Origin: Moraxellaceae bacterium
GTDB taxonomy: Bacteria > Pseudomonadota > Gammaproteobacteria > Pseudomonadales > Moraxellaceae
DNA: 64,000 nt
Direction of reading: 5' to 3'
NCBI GenBank assembly: GCA_024234595.1
Contig: JACKNZ010000007.1
Span: 164,644 to 228,643, forward strand
The notes below the pieces were generated by a model. The model did no database searches, was not told the DNA's origin, and was given only the letters and a program-made list of their open reading frames with translations. Of the stretch, positions 36,012 through 44,165 are shown in pieces; positions within the stretch are counted from its first letter, which is position 1; every line of letters starts with the position of its first letter. The position numbers and the translations under genes are program-made.

Positions 36012-36625
36012 TAACTGGTAATTCCTATTAAAATACTAAAAACTTCTTTAACATGCTCTGGAATGGTGTAATTACGCATATCGCGGCTGATTTTTTTTTG
36101 TGTTCTATTTAATACCGCAAAACGCCAAATATCCCCCACCGTGACTACACCATAAAATAGCTCATCAGAGCAGTCTTCTTCATACATATCCAAGGCGATT
36201 AGTTCAGCCGCAAGTTGATTAAAGCCTTTGTCTAAATCACCCCGCTTTGCCTCTATGACAATCAAATTTTTGGGGCTATAAATTAAATAATCTAAATAAC
36301 CACTTAATAGATGATTTACTTCGACTGGATATTCGATATAAAACTTAACATCGCTTTCTTTAGCCATTTCAAACAATAACGGCGAAATCAAAAACTCTCG
36401 GCGTGCCGCTTCAGACGACAAATTGACTTTGGGCAATACCGTATAAAAACTTTGTTGTAATGCCTGTATCGCTTGATGATTAAATTGTTGTGATTGCGGC
36501 AACACCAATGATTCTAACTGATAGCAGTACCCTAAAGCGGCAATAATCTCCTCCACAGGATAGGGCATGTCAAAATAATCTTTAAAGGTATATTTTTTAT
36601 CAGCCTTAAAAATAGACTTTTTCAT
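36011..36625 (-). CDS. Small PD-(D/E)XK nuclease-like protein
   Basis: The 204-residue protein contains EYPVEVNHLLSGYLDYLI followed by NLIVIEAKRGDLDKGFNQLAAEL. This is a D-(x)n-E-A-K core with a downstream Gln, as in PD-(D/E)XK nucleases and the N-terminal domain of type I restriction R subunits. ATG 36625 was chosen because GGGGA lies 8 bases before it; a longer frame reaches 36646 into the rpoH terminator. Related small proteins are annotated as type I restriction R-like or hypothetical. The role is unknown; it is tied to the thiS-thiG-trmB unit only by position. Confidence 0.65.
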   Translation of the reverse strand: MKKSIFKADKKYTFKDYFDMPYPVEEIIAALGYCYQLESLVLPQSQQFNHQAIQALQQSFYTVLPKVNLSSEAARREFLISPLLFEMAKESDVKFYIEYPVEVNHLLSGYLDYLIYSPKNLIVIEAKRGDLDKGFNQLAAELIALDMYEEDCSDELFYGVVTVGDIWRFAVLNRTQKKISRDMRNYTIPEHVKEVFSILIGITS

Positions 36626-36639
36626 CACTACTGTCCCCA

Positions 36640-36666
36640 AAAACAAACGCCGCGATAAACGCGGCG
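36640..36666 (-). terminator. Rho-independent terminator of rpoH
   Basis: CGCCGCG (36648-36654) and CGCGGCG (36660-36666) form a 7-bp GC stem with a 5-nt loop; on the minus strand TTTGTTTTTGG follows. It lies 20 bases past the rpoH stop and ends only about 15 bases before the next gene's start, so it could instead attenuate read-through into that operon. Confidence 0.8.
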
Positions 36667-36685
36667 CAAGTTTACTTAGATTTTA

Positions 36686-37570
36686 TTAAGCCGTCATTAG
36701 CTGTTGTTCTTCTGTACCCAAAAATGCCTTGATTTTATCCATTGCATTTTTTTCGAGTTGGCGGATTCGCTCAGCAGAGACACCATATTCAGCAGCTAAT
36801 TCATGCAAAGTAGGCTTGTCTTCGGCTAACCAACGTCTCGTTAAAATATCACGAGAGCGTGTATCAAGATGCTGAATCGCTGTCATTAGACGTTCACTGC
36901 TATTGTCTTCCCAATTACTTTCTTCAAGCTGACGCGCAGGGTCATAACGATTGTCTTCTAAATAATAAGCAGGGGCTTGATGTTGTTTGTCGTCATCGTC
37001 TTCTGCATTCATCTCAAAGGAAGCATCAAAAGCGGCCAAACGCCCTTCCATCTCAAATACTTGCTCAGGTGTCACATTTAAGTCTTGAGCAATCGACTCA
37101 GCTTCAACATGGGTTAAGCTATGGCTTCCTTTTTTGAGGCTACGCAAATTAAAAAACAATTTACGCTGCGCTTTAGTGGTGGCAATTTTGACAATACGCC
37201 AGTTTTTTATCACAAATTCGTGGATTTCGGCTTTAATCCAATGCACTGCAAACGAAACCAAGCGTACACCCATACTCGGGTCAAAACGCTTAACGGCTTT
37301 CATTAAACCGACATTGCCTTCTTGAATTAAATCGCCTTGTTGTAGGCCATAACCTGCATAACTACGCGCAATATGCACCACAAAACGCAAATGAGCTAAT
37401 ACTAATTGACGGGCTGCATCAAGGTCTTGCTCATAAAAATAACGTTCGGCCAGCTCGCGTTCTTCTTCGGCAGATAAAATGGCGACTTGATTAACATTAG
37501 AAATGTATGCTCCTAGATTAACGCCAGGAACGGCGAGCGTCACAGGCACTAAACTGCGACTATTGCTCAT
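36686..37570 (-). CDS. rpoH: RNA polymerase sigma factor RpoH (sigma32)
   Basis: RpoH directs transcription of heat-shock genes. The 294 residues show region 2 (LVLAHLRFVVHIARSY, GDLIQEGNVGLMKAVKRFDP, VRLVSFAVHWIKAEI), the RpoH box area after it (WRIVKIATTKAQRKLFFNLR), region 3, and region 4.2 helix-turn-helix (TLHELAAEYGVSAERIRQLEKNA). Length is typical (about 284-294). GGAGA precedes the ATG. htpG, a classical target, is in the same window. A thermosensor in the 5' end of the message is known in E. coli; I did not attempt to fold it here. Confidence 0.96.
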   Translation of the reverse strand: MSNSRSLVPVTLAVPGVNLGAYISNVNQVAILSAEEERELAERYFYEQDLDAARQLVLAHLRFVVHIARSYAGYGLQQGDLIQEGNVGLMKAVKRFDPSMGVRLVSFAVHWIKAEIHEFVIKNWRIVKIATTKAQRKLFFNLRSLKKGSHSLTHVEAESIAQDLNVTPEQVFEMEGRLAAFDASFEMNAEDDDDKQHQAPAYYLEDNRYDPARQLEESNWEDNSSERLMTAIQHLDTRSRDILTRRWLAEDKPTLHELAAEYGVSAERIRQLEKNAMDKIKAFLGTEEQQLMTA

Positions 37571-37793
37571 GGTATATCTCCAATTTGTTAAGTTATACTG
37601 TCAGCAATACACTTTTTGCATTGCTTATCTCTTGATGATAACGCGATAACCACTTATTGACCAGTCTGCAATGTGTGACTTTTATCGCGCTTGTGTAAAC
37701 AATCTTTACAATGACTAGATTTCTTTAGCTTTCGGATTAGGTCATGTTAATTATGGATTTCGTACCTCAGCCGAACTACTTCTTTATTAAAAA

Positions 37794-38180
37794 CTACCAA
37801 ATACGTTGAACGCCGTAATCGTCCATAATTAGGTCTTTACTTATTAAAGGCATATTTTCTACTAATGACTGTGAGGCTATCAATCTATCAAATGGGTCAC
37901 GATGATAAAATGGTAGCGTATGCACATAAATTAAATGAGATGTATCAATTTTTAAGACTTGAATATCGTTATCGGATAGTTTGTCTATAAACATCTCTTC
38001 AAGTGTTGTCGCCAATTTTAGTTTGCCTAAACTAGATTTAATCGTAATCTCCCACAAACTTGCCATGCTCACAAAAATTTCATTTGCTTCATTTTCTATA
38101 CATAATCTTGCGGTTTTACTTAAAGCTTCATCACCCGACAAAAACCATAATAGGGCATGAGTATCTAATAAATATTTCAT
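37794..38180 (-). CDS. PIN-domain toxin (VapC-like)
   Basis: This is a 128-residue PIN-domain ribonuclease. MKYLLDTHALLWFLSGD carries the first Asp (D6), IFVSMASLWEITIKSSLGKL the conserved Ser/Glu region, and YHRDPFDRLIASQSL the later Asp pair. Such proteins are toxins that cleave tRNA or rRNA. The upstream antitoxin gene overlaps it by 4 nt. This subgroup (LLDTHALLWFL) is common in type II toxin-antitoxin pairs of proteobacteria and cyanobacteria. Confidence 0.85.
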   Translation of the reverse strand: MKYLLDTHALLWFLSGDEALSKTARLCIENEANEIFVSMASLWEITIKSSLGKLKLATTLEEMFIDKLSDNDIQVLKIDTSHLIYVHTLPFYHRDPFDRLIASQSLVENMPLISKDLIMDDYGVQRIW

Positions 38181-38392
38181 TGATAATCAACAAAGTCTTG
38201 CAATGGCTCATCAAAATCATCTGCTATTTTTATAAGACCTTTTGCACTTCCAAAAACACGCTTTTTAGTTTTTAAGACGGGTTGGTTGTCAGTAAGACTA
38301 ATAAAAATTACTTCTACACGTTGATGGCGCATAGACTCAGGGACTGGCACGCTGTCTTGAACATGGTCGTATATTTGACGATGAGCATACAT
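38177..38392 (-). CDS. Antitoxin of the PIN toxin (DUF2281-like)
   Basis: The 71-residue protein ends in KRVFGSAKGLIKIADDFDEPLQDFVDYQ, an antitoxin C-terminal tail (described at residues 44-71) that typically winds around a PIN toxin. The N-terminal half (HQRVEVIFISLTD) is the DNA-binding or dimerisation part. It is encoded upstream of the toxin with a 4-nt overlap, the normal antitoxin-first order. Confidence 0.8.
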   Translation of the reverse strand: MYAHRQIYDHVQDSVPVPESMRHQRVEVIFISLTDNQPVLKTKKRVFGSAKGLIKIADDFDEPLQDFVDYQ

Positions 38393-38520
38393 AATATGTT
38401 CTCTTTTTAACTAAAAACGCCTGTTAATCATAGCATGATGCCGTAGCATTTGTAGTCTGTTGTAAAAGACAGGTTTCAGGCTTGCTCTGCCCTAAAATTA
38501 CTTGGGTGGGTTTAAAGCAG

Positions 38521-39393
38521 TCAGCATTGTGTACCCACCCACACCCCAGCCGTACCTACATAATAAGTATAGTAGTCTTCTACTTCGATATTATAAACAG
38601 ACTGATAAAAGTGCCGTACTAAATAATTGATATTATCTTCGGTAAAATCATCGGCATAGCCTATTTTATCCTCCTCTGGGCGTAGCAATTTAGATAATGG
38701 GTCACTGGCATCTGAAGGTACAATAATGAAGTTTTCTGCAGGATGAAGTGTATTACTTTCTCTTTCTTCTTTGTCCAAAATAAATTGCGAATAGCCAAAG
38801 CGAAAATCAACTATACATCCGATACCAGCATCTTCCGCTTCATAACAGGGGCAAATGGCAATATCTGGATTAGTGGTCGCCTCTAAGGGACGAGGCCAAT
38901 AATCATAGACACTATTGATGGTGGCTGTATCGCCATCAAACAAGGCAAATTGGTCGTTTTCTTTGAGTTGATACACGGGTACCCAGCCTTTACCAATCAC
39001 CCAAAAGGGGTAATCTGAGGTACAAAACAGGTACATTGTTTCTCTTGAAAGAAGATACTCGCCTTTAGCCGCTGCTTCTTGCATAAAAATGACTTTATGC
39101 TTATATAAATCGGATATTCCCTCACCATAGGTATAAGCGCGTACCGAATCAATATAAAATGACACCATAAAAATCGGTTGTTTTTCTTGTGATTTAAAGG
39201 TCCGAGTAATGGCTTTATAGGCCAACTCCCCTTCGCCGCTTTCAGGCTTCGATAAGACCCTATCACCGACTTTTAACTGCTCAATCGGCACTAAACCTTT
39301 ATCTGTATGGACTAATGTCCCTGCCACAAAACATAAATCATTTTTACACTCCCTTGCTAAATCACGCATCGTCACACCATTTATTTTAATCAT
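38521..39393 (-). CDS. Orphan Hint (pretoxin/hedgehog-intein) domain protein
   Basis: The 290-residue protein is almost entirely a Hint domain. CFVAGTLVHTDKGLVPIEQL (first Cys at residue 21) is the N-terminal splicing block, LKVGDRVLSKPE follows, and the C-terminal block is VEDYYTYYVGTAGVWVGTQC. In polymorphic toxins the last block normally ends in VHNC, releasing a toxin that follows it; here it reads VGTQC and the protein stops. The His-Asn pair needed for cleavage is lost and no toxin domain remains. There is no Rhs or secretion-signal region upstream, only 20 residues. It is most likely a remnant of a polymorphic toxin gene. Confidence 0.8.
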   Translation of the reverse strand: MIKINGVTMRDLARECKNDLCFVAGTLVHTDKGLVPIEQLKVGDRVLSKPESGEGELAYKAITRTFKSQEKQPIFMVSFYIDSVRAYTYGEGISDLYKHKVIFMQEAAAKGEYLLSRETMYLFCTSDYPFWVIGKGWVPVYQLKENDQFALFDGDTATINSVYDYWPRPLEATTNPDIAICPCYEAEDAGIGCIVDFRFGYSQFILDKEERESNTLHPAENFIIVPSDASDPLSKLLRPEEDKIGYADDFTEDNINYLVRHFYQSVYNIEVEDYYTYYVGTAGVWVGTQC

Positions 39394-39421
39394 CTAATGC
39401 AAATTAGCCATAAAAAAGCCC

Positions 39422-39493
39422 CTTCGACAAGCTCAGGGGACATTTTTGCGTTGGCTTAGCTTGGCCAGCCCTGAGCCTGCCAAAGAGTCGAAG
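39422..39493. repeat. CTTCGAC...GTCGAAG palindromic repeat before the ftsY stop
   Basis: CTTCGAC (39422-39428) plus GCTCAGGG (39431-39438) pair with CCCTGAGC (39469-39476) plus GTCGAAG (39487-39493). This is the widely dispersed CTTCGACAAGCTCAGGG-type extragenic repeat. It abuts the ftsY stop and separates it from the Hint gene. Confidence 0.75.
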
Positions 39494-39494
39494 C

Positions 39495-40724
39495 CTACTG
39501 CTCTGTCTGAAACAACGCGGCCACAAACTCTTTAGCCACAAACGGTCGCAAGTCATCAATTTTTTCGCCGACACCAATAAAACGAATTGGCACATGGCTA
39601 CGGCTGGCAATGTTAAACAACACACCACCTTTGGCTGTGCCGTCCAATTTGGTAATGGTTAACCCCGTTAAACCCACCACTTGGTCAAATTCTTGCACTT
39701 GGCTAATGGCATTTTGACCTGTGCCAGCATCTACCACCAACATCACTTCATGCGGTGCGGTGGCATCGACTTTTTGCAATACCCGTTTAACTTTGCGTAA
39801 TTCTTCCATCAAATGGCCTTTGTTATGCAAACGACCTGCGGTATCGACAATCAACACATCAACGCCTTTGGCTTTGGCACTTTGTAATGCATCAAAAGCT
39901 ACCGAAGCCGAGTCTGAGCCTGTATTTTGTGCCACCACCGCAATATTATTACGCTCACCCCATACTTGCAGTTGCTCAACGGCTGCTGCTCTAAAGGTAT
40001 CCCCTGCCGCCAACATCACTTTTTTGCCTTCATATTGCAAACGCTTGGCTAATTTACCAATGGTGGTGGTTTTGCCCACACCATTTACTCCCACCATCAA
40101 AATCACATAGGGTTTTTTGGCAGTATCTATATGCAAGGGTTTAACACGCGGTGCTAATAATTCGACCAATTCTTGTTGCAAGGCTTTGTACAAGCCATTG
40201 GAATACACTAACTCTTTACGCGAGACGCGCTCGGTGAGTTTATCAATAATGGTGCGAGTGGCATCTATACCAATATCGGCCACTAATAATTGGGTTTCGA
40301 TTTCTTCTAATAACTCATCGTCAATTTCTTTGCCGCCAATTAACAGCGTCACCATACCATTGGATAACTGCTCACGAGTACGGCTTAGCCCTACTTTCAT
40401 ACGACTAAAAAAGGAATTATCATCTATTGCTGGCTTGGCGGCTGGCTCTGCTTCTTGTGGTATGGCGTCCGTCTGCGCATCAACCAGTGCTTGTGTGCGC
40501 GGATTTTCGATAATCGGCACATCTACGGCTGGCAAACTGGGCAAGGTGACGTCAAGGCTGCCTTCTTCAAAATACACAGGGTCATTGACCCATTCTGCAC
40601 TCGCTGCCTTAACAGCCTCACCCGCATTCGCGACAGGTGTGGCGGCATTCACTGTTTCTTTTCCCCACGAAAACCATGATTTTACCGATATTTTTTGATT
40701 AGTTAATTTATCTTGTTCAGACAT
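39495..40724 (-). CDS. ftsY: Signal recognition particle receptor FtsY
   Basis: FtsY docks SRP-ribosome complexes at the membrane. The 409 residues comprise a variable acidic A domain (about 1-100) and the NG GTPase (about 105-409). The GTPase has GVNGVGKTTTIGKLA (G1), DTFRAAAVEQLQ, DTAGRLHNKGHLMEEL (G3), TKLDGTAKGG (G4) and RFIGVGEKIDDLRPF. ATG 40724 was preferred to a GTG at 40736. It is divergent from the M16 peptidase genes. In several gammaproteobacteria ftsY neighbours rsmD, as here across the peptidase pair. Confidence 0.95.
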   Translation of the reverse strand: MSEQDKLTNQKISVKSWFSWGKETVNAATPVANAGEAVKAASAEWVNDPVYFEEGSLDVTLPSLPAVDVPIIENPRTQALVDAQTDAIPQEAEPAAKPAIDDNSFFSRMKVGLSRTREQLSNGMVTLLIGGKEIDDELLEEIETQLLVADIGIDATRTIIDKLTERVSRKELVYSNGLYKALQQELVELLAPRVKPLHIDTAKKPYVILMVGVNGVGKTTTIGKLAKRLQYEGKKVMLAAGDTFRAAAVEQLQVWGERNNIAVVAQNTGSDSASVAFDALQSAKAKGVDVLIVDTAGRLHNKGHLMEELRKVKRVLQKVDATAPHEVMLVVDAGTGQNAISQVQEFDQVVGLTGLTITKLDGTAKGGVLFNIASRSHVPIRFIGVGEKIDDLRPFVAKEFVAALFQTEQ

Positions 40725-40868
40725 ATTGCTATCCACAACTCAAGAACAAACAACAAGCACTTGCAAAAAAGCAACCAAAAGACGACTTTTTAAGCGCGTT
40801 GTCATACATTAAAAAAGACGCGCTATGCTACCATCACTTCCCCATTATCCCTACACAAAAAGACTATT

Positions 40869-42200
40869 ATGCGTAAACAATGGTTATTAAGTTTGTTATT
40901 AGTGCCTTTTTGGGCAATGGCTGCCGTCACCAACGAGTTTAGTATCGACAATGGCCTTAAAGTGGTAGTACGCGAAGATAAACGCTCGCCCGTGGTTGTA
41001 ACTCAAGTGTGGTACAAAATTGGCTCTAGTTATGAGCAATTTGGCAGCACAGGTTTGTCTCATGCCCTTGAACATATGATGTTTAAAGGCACACCTAAAG
41101 TTCCCACAGGTGAGTTTTCACGTTTAGTCTCTTTTTTAGGGGGCGAAGACAACGCGTTTACCACCGATGATTACACTGCTTATTATCAGTTGTATAGTAA
41201 CACCCGTTTACCATTGGCTTTAGAATTAGAAGCCGACCGTATGAGCAATTTGGTCTTAGACGAAAATGAGTTTAAACAAGAAATTAAAGTGGTAATGGAA
41301 GAACGCCGCCAACGTACCGATGACAATCCACAAGGCTTGGCCTTAGAGCGTTTTCAGTCAGTGGCAATGCTCACCACCCCTCATCGTAACCCAACCATTG
41401 GTTGGATGACTGACCTCGAAAATATGAAAATAGATGATTTGCGGCAGTGGTACAAAAAATGGTATGCACCTAACAATGCTACGTTGGTGATTGTTGGCGA
41501 TGTAAAAACCGATGAAGTTAAAAAATTAGTCACTCAATATTTTGCCAAAATACCTGCTCGACCTTTGCCCTCCGTTGCAACACCTAAAGAATTACGCGCG
41601 ATTGGCCAACGTCATGTAAATTTAGAAATTCCTGCCAAAGTTCCCAACTTGTATATGGGATTTAATGTACCAAGTCTAAGCAGTGCTAACACCGTCAAAG
41701 AAGCCTATGCGTTGCGCATGTTAGCAGGGGTATTAGATGAAGGATTAAGCGCGCGTTTAGAAAGTCGATTGGTGCGCCAAAAACGCATTTTAACCGCTGT
41801 TAACAGTAGCTATCGGCCATTTAGTCGTGGCGACACCCTGTTTACCATTACTGCGATTCCTGCTGATGGTTACAGCCTAGAACAGGCACAAGAGGCTATT
41901 TTAGCCGAAATTAACGCCCTAAAAACCGAGTCGATTAGCGAAGATGAGCTAAAAACCGTTTATGCCTCAATTATTGCCGATAACGTCTTTAGTCAAGATT
42001 CTATTAGCGCACAAGCCAATCAAATTGGAGCATTAGAGAGTATCGGTTTAGGATGGCGCATCTTGGACGACTATAGTAATAACCTTAAAGCAATTACGAC
42101 TGATGATATTCGTCAGGTAGCACAACAATGGCTAATTCCTGCCAATATGACCACCCTTTACCTCAAACCAACAGCACTGGTGGTTGGAGAAGCCAAATGA
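40869..42200 (+). CDS. M16 family zinc metallopeptidase, catalytic subunit
   Basis: The 443-residue protein begins with a signal peptide (MRKQWLLSLLLVPFWAMA, cleavage near 18-20) and carries the inverted zinc motif HALEH (H65-H69) within GLSHALEHMMFKG. The downstream Glu of the zinc site lies in KVVMEERRQR. It has the two homologous halves of M16 peptidases (pitrilysin/processing-peptidase type). The next gene encodes a second M16 protein without the zinc motif, so the two probably form a periplasmic heterodimer. The stop overlaps that gene by 4 nt. Confidence 0.9.
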   Translation: MRKQWLLSLLLVPFWAMAAVTNEFSIDNGLKVVVREDKRSPVVVTQVWYKIGSSYEQFGSTGLSHALEHMMFKGTPKVPTGEFSRLVSFLGGEDNAFTTDDYTAYYQLYSNTRLPLALELEADRMSNLVLDENEFKQEIKVVMEERRQRTDDNPQGLALERFQSVAMLTTPHRNPTIGWMTDLENMKIDDLRQWYKKWYAPNNATLVIVGDVKTDEVKKLVTQYFAKIPARPLPSVATPKELRAIGQRHVNLEIPAKVPNLYMGFNVPSLSSANTVKEAYALRMLAGVLDEGLSARLESRLVRQKRILTAVNSSYRPFSRGDTLFTITAIPADGYSLEQAQEAILAEINALKTESISEDELKTVYASIIADNVFSQDSISAQANQIGALESIGLGWRILDDYSNNLKAITTDDIRQVAQQWLIPANMTTLYLKPTALVVGEAK

Positions 42201-43612
42201 TTAAGCCCCTCGTACTCGCACTTAGTATTGCCAGTAGCCTAAGCTATGCCGAAGGTGGCGTAGTGACTCAAGGCGCACTCACATCTTTAGACAAACTACA
42301 AAGTTATGCCGCCGTCAAAAAAGCCCCTACGCCTAGACGTAACATCGCCATTCAACACTGGCTAACTAGCAACGGCGCAAACGTGTTATTTGTTGCCGCC
42401 CCCGATTTACCAATGCTCGATGTACGCGTGGTATTTAATGCAGGCTCCGCACGCGATGGTGACAAATTTGGACTTGCCAGCCTTGTTAGCCAAATGCTAG
42501 ACGAAGGCACTAGCACACGTAATACCGACCAAATTGCCAATACTTTTGAGAGTTTAGGCGCGTCATTTAATGTCGGTGCTTACCGTGATATGTTTGTGGC
42601 TGATTTGCGCGTATTGAGCGATAACAATTACTTAGAGCCAGCCCTTGATGTGTTTAGTGATGTGTTGGCACACCCTATTTTTCCACAAAATTCATTTAAT
42701 CGTATTTTTGATGGCGCGCAAATGGGGCAACAACAACGCCAACAATCACCTGCCGCTCAAGCTGCCATTTTATTTTATCAACAACTTTATGGCTCTCATC
42801 CTTACGCTCACCCTTCTAATGGCACTGCCGAAAGCCTAAAAACGATTAGCACTGATGACCTAAAAACCTTTCATCAGCGTTATTTTGTGGCCAAAAATGC
42901 CACCATTGCTTTAATTGGCAATGTCGATAATACACAAGCCAAAGCCATTAGCGAAAAAATTAGTACACAACTGGCACAAGGCAGCCCTGCCGATGCGCTG
43001 CCATCAGGGATTACGCTCGACAAAGCCGTACATAAGCACCTTAATTTTCCATCGCAACAAACGCACATTATGATGGGTCAAGCCACCATTAGACGTGACG
43101 ACCCCGACTATGAAGCCTTGTATGTCGGCAATGAAATTTTTGGCGGTGGTGGTTTTGGCAGTATGTTAATGAAAGAGCTACGCGAAAAACGCGGTTTAAC
43201 TTATGGCGTATATAGTAGCGTTGCACCTATGCAAGTCGAAGGGCCTTTTATGATTAACCTATCGACCCGCAACGACCAAACCGAACAAGCATTAGCTTTA
43301 ATCCGCAGCAATTTACAAGATTTTTTACGCAATGGCGTAACTGACGCTCAGGTACAAGAAGCTAAAAACAATATTTTGGGCAGCTTTCCACTCAGCACCG
43401 CCAGTAATGCTAGTATTTTAGCTTATTTAGCCTCGATGGGCTTTTATAATTTACCGTTAGATTATTTAGACAGCTTTAACGAGCGAATAAACAAGGTTAC
43501 ACCCGAGCGAATCAAAACCGCCTTTAACAAACACATCAATCCTAACAAAATGCTCACAGTCACAGTTGGCCAAGGGGTATCGGTAGTCCAAGATGAAAAA
43601 GCCCCACAGTAG
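42197..43612 (+). CDS. M16 family peptidase-like subunit without zinc motif
   Basis: The 471-residue protein starts at ATG 42197, overlapping the previous stop (ATGA), and begins with a signal peptide (MIKPLVLALSIASSLSYAEG). In the position of HxxEH it has FGLASLVSQMLDEGT, so the zinc ligands are missing and it should be inactive on its own. The C-terminal half retains the R-Y pair region (LREKRGLTYGVYSS) that binds substrate in the partner site. This active/inactive pairing is known for mitochondrial processing peptidase and bacterial M16B pairs. Its 3' end overlaps rsmD by 20 nt. Confidence 0.9.
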   Translation: MIKPLVLALSIASSLSYAEGGVVTQGALTSLDKLQSYAAVKKAPTPRRNIAIQHWLTSNGANVLFVAAPDLPMLDVRVVFNAGSARDGDKFGLASLVSQMLDEGTSTRNTDQIANTFESLGASFNVGAYRDMFVADLRVLSDNNYLEPALDVFSDVLAHPIFPQNSFNRIFDGAQMGQQQRQQSPAAQAAILFYQQLYGSHPYAHPSNGTAESLKTISTDDLKTFHQRYFVAKNATIALIGNVDNTQAKAISEKISTQLAQGSPADALPSGITLDKAVHKHLNFPSQQTHIMMGQATIRRDDPDYEALYVGNEIFGGGGFGSMLMKELREKRGLTYGVYSSVAPMQVEGPFMINLSTRNDQTEQALALIRSNLQDFLRNGVTDAQVQEAKNNILGSFPLSTASNASILAYLASMGFYNLPLDYLDSFNERINKVTPERIKTAFNKHINPNKMLTVTVGQGVSVVQDEKAPQ

Positions 43613-44165
43613 TCAAGTACGGATTATTGGTGGTCAATGGAAACGGCGTTCTTTGTCATTCTTGGCCGTAAACGACTTACGTCCTACGCCTGATAGAGTG
43701 CGCGAAACGCTATTTAATTGGCTACAATTTGACATTCAAGGCACACGTTGCCTTGATATGTTTGCTGGCAGTGGTGCTTTAGGTGTCGAGGCGTTGTCGC
43801 GTGGTGCGGCTGAGTGTCTATTTTTTGAAAAAAATCCAGCGCAAGCTAAACACTTGCAGCAAGCTCTGCTCAATTTTGGGCATCAACCACAGGTGTTTAT
43901 GGGTGATAGTTTGCAGCTAATCAGCCAACAGCAACAAGCTTTTGATATTGTCTTTTTAGACCCACCGTATAGCCTTAATTTGTGGCAAGGTGCGTGTGAA
44001 TTATTAGTTGAACGCAATCTTATTCATCAAGACAGCTTAGTTTATATTGAAGCGGATAAAGACTGGACTGCCCTCGCCCTTCCTGACTGCTGGCAATACG
44101 TCAAAAGCACTAAAGCTGGGAGTGTGCATAGTTATTTGGCAAAAGTGGATTTTACTCATGTCTAA
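43593..44165 (+). CDS. rsmD: 16S rRNA (guanine(966)-N2)-methyltransferase RsmD
   Basis: RsmD methylates G966 of 16S rRNA. The 190-residue protein has the N-terminal RIIGGQWKRR motif, RPTPDRVRETLFNWL, the SAM site LDMFAGSGALGVEALSRGA and the catalytic DPPY (in VFLDPPYSLNLW). Size and order match the family. It overlaps the upstream peptidase gene by 20 nt and the downstream hydrolase by 8 nt, so all four plus-strand genes form one operon. Confidence 0.95.
   Translation: MKKPHSSQVRIIGGQWKRRSLSFLAVNDLRPTPDRVRETLFNWLQFDIQGTRCLDMFAGSGALGVEALSRGAAECLFFEKNPAQAKHLQQALLNFGHQPQVFMGDSLQLISQQQQAFDIVFLDPPYSLNLWQGACELLVERNLIHQDSLVYIEADKDWTALALPDCWQYVKSTKAGSVHSYLAKVDFTHV

Noticed and set aside
35350..36685. 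TPP riboswitch controlling thiS-thiG
   Set aside because: The genes are inside an operon with short gaps; no conserved TPP aptamer core (CUGAGA...ACCUGAUC-type) was seen upstream.
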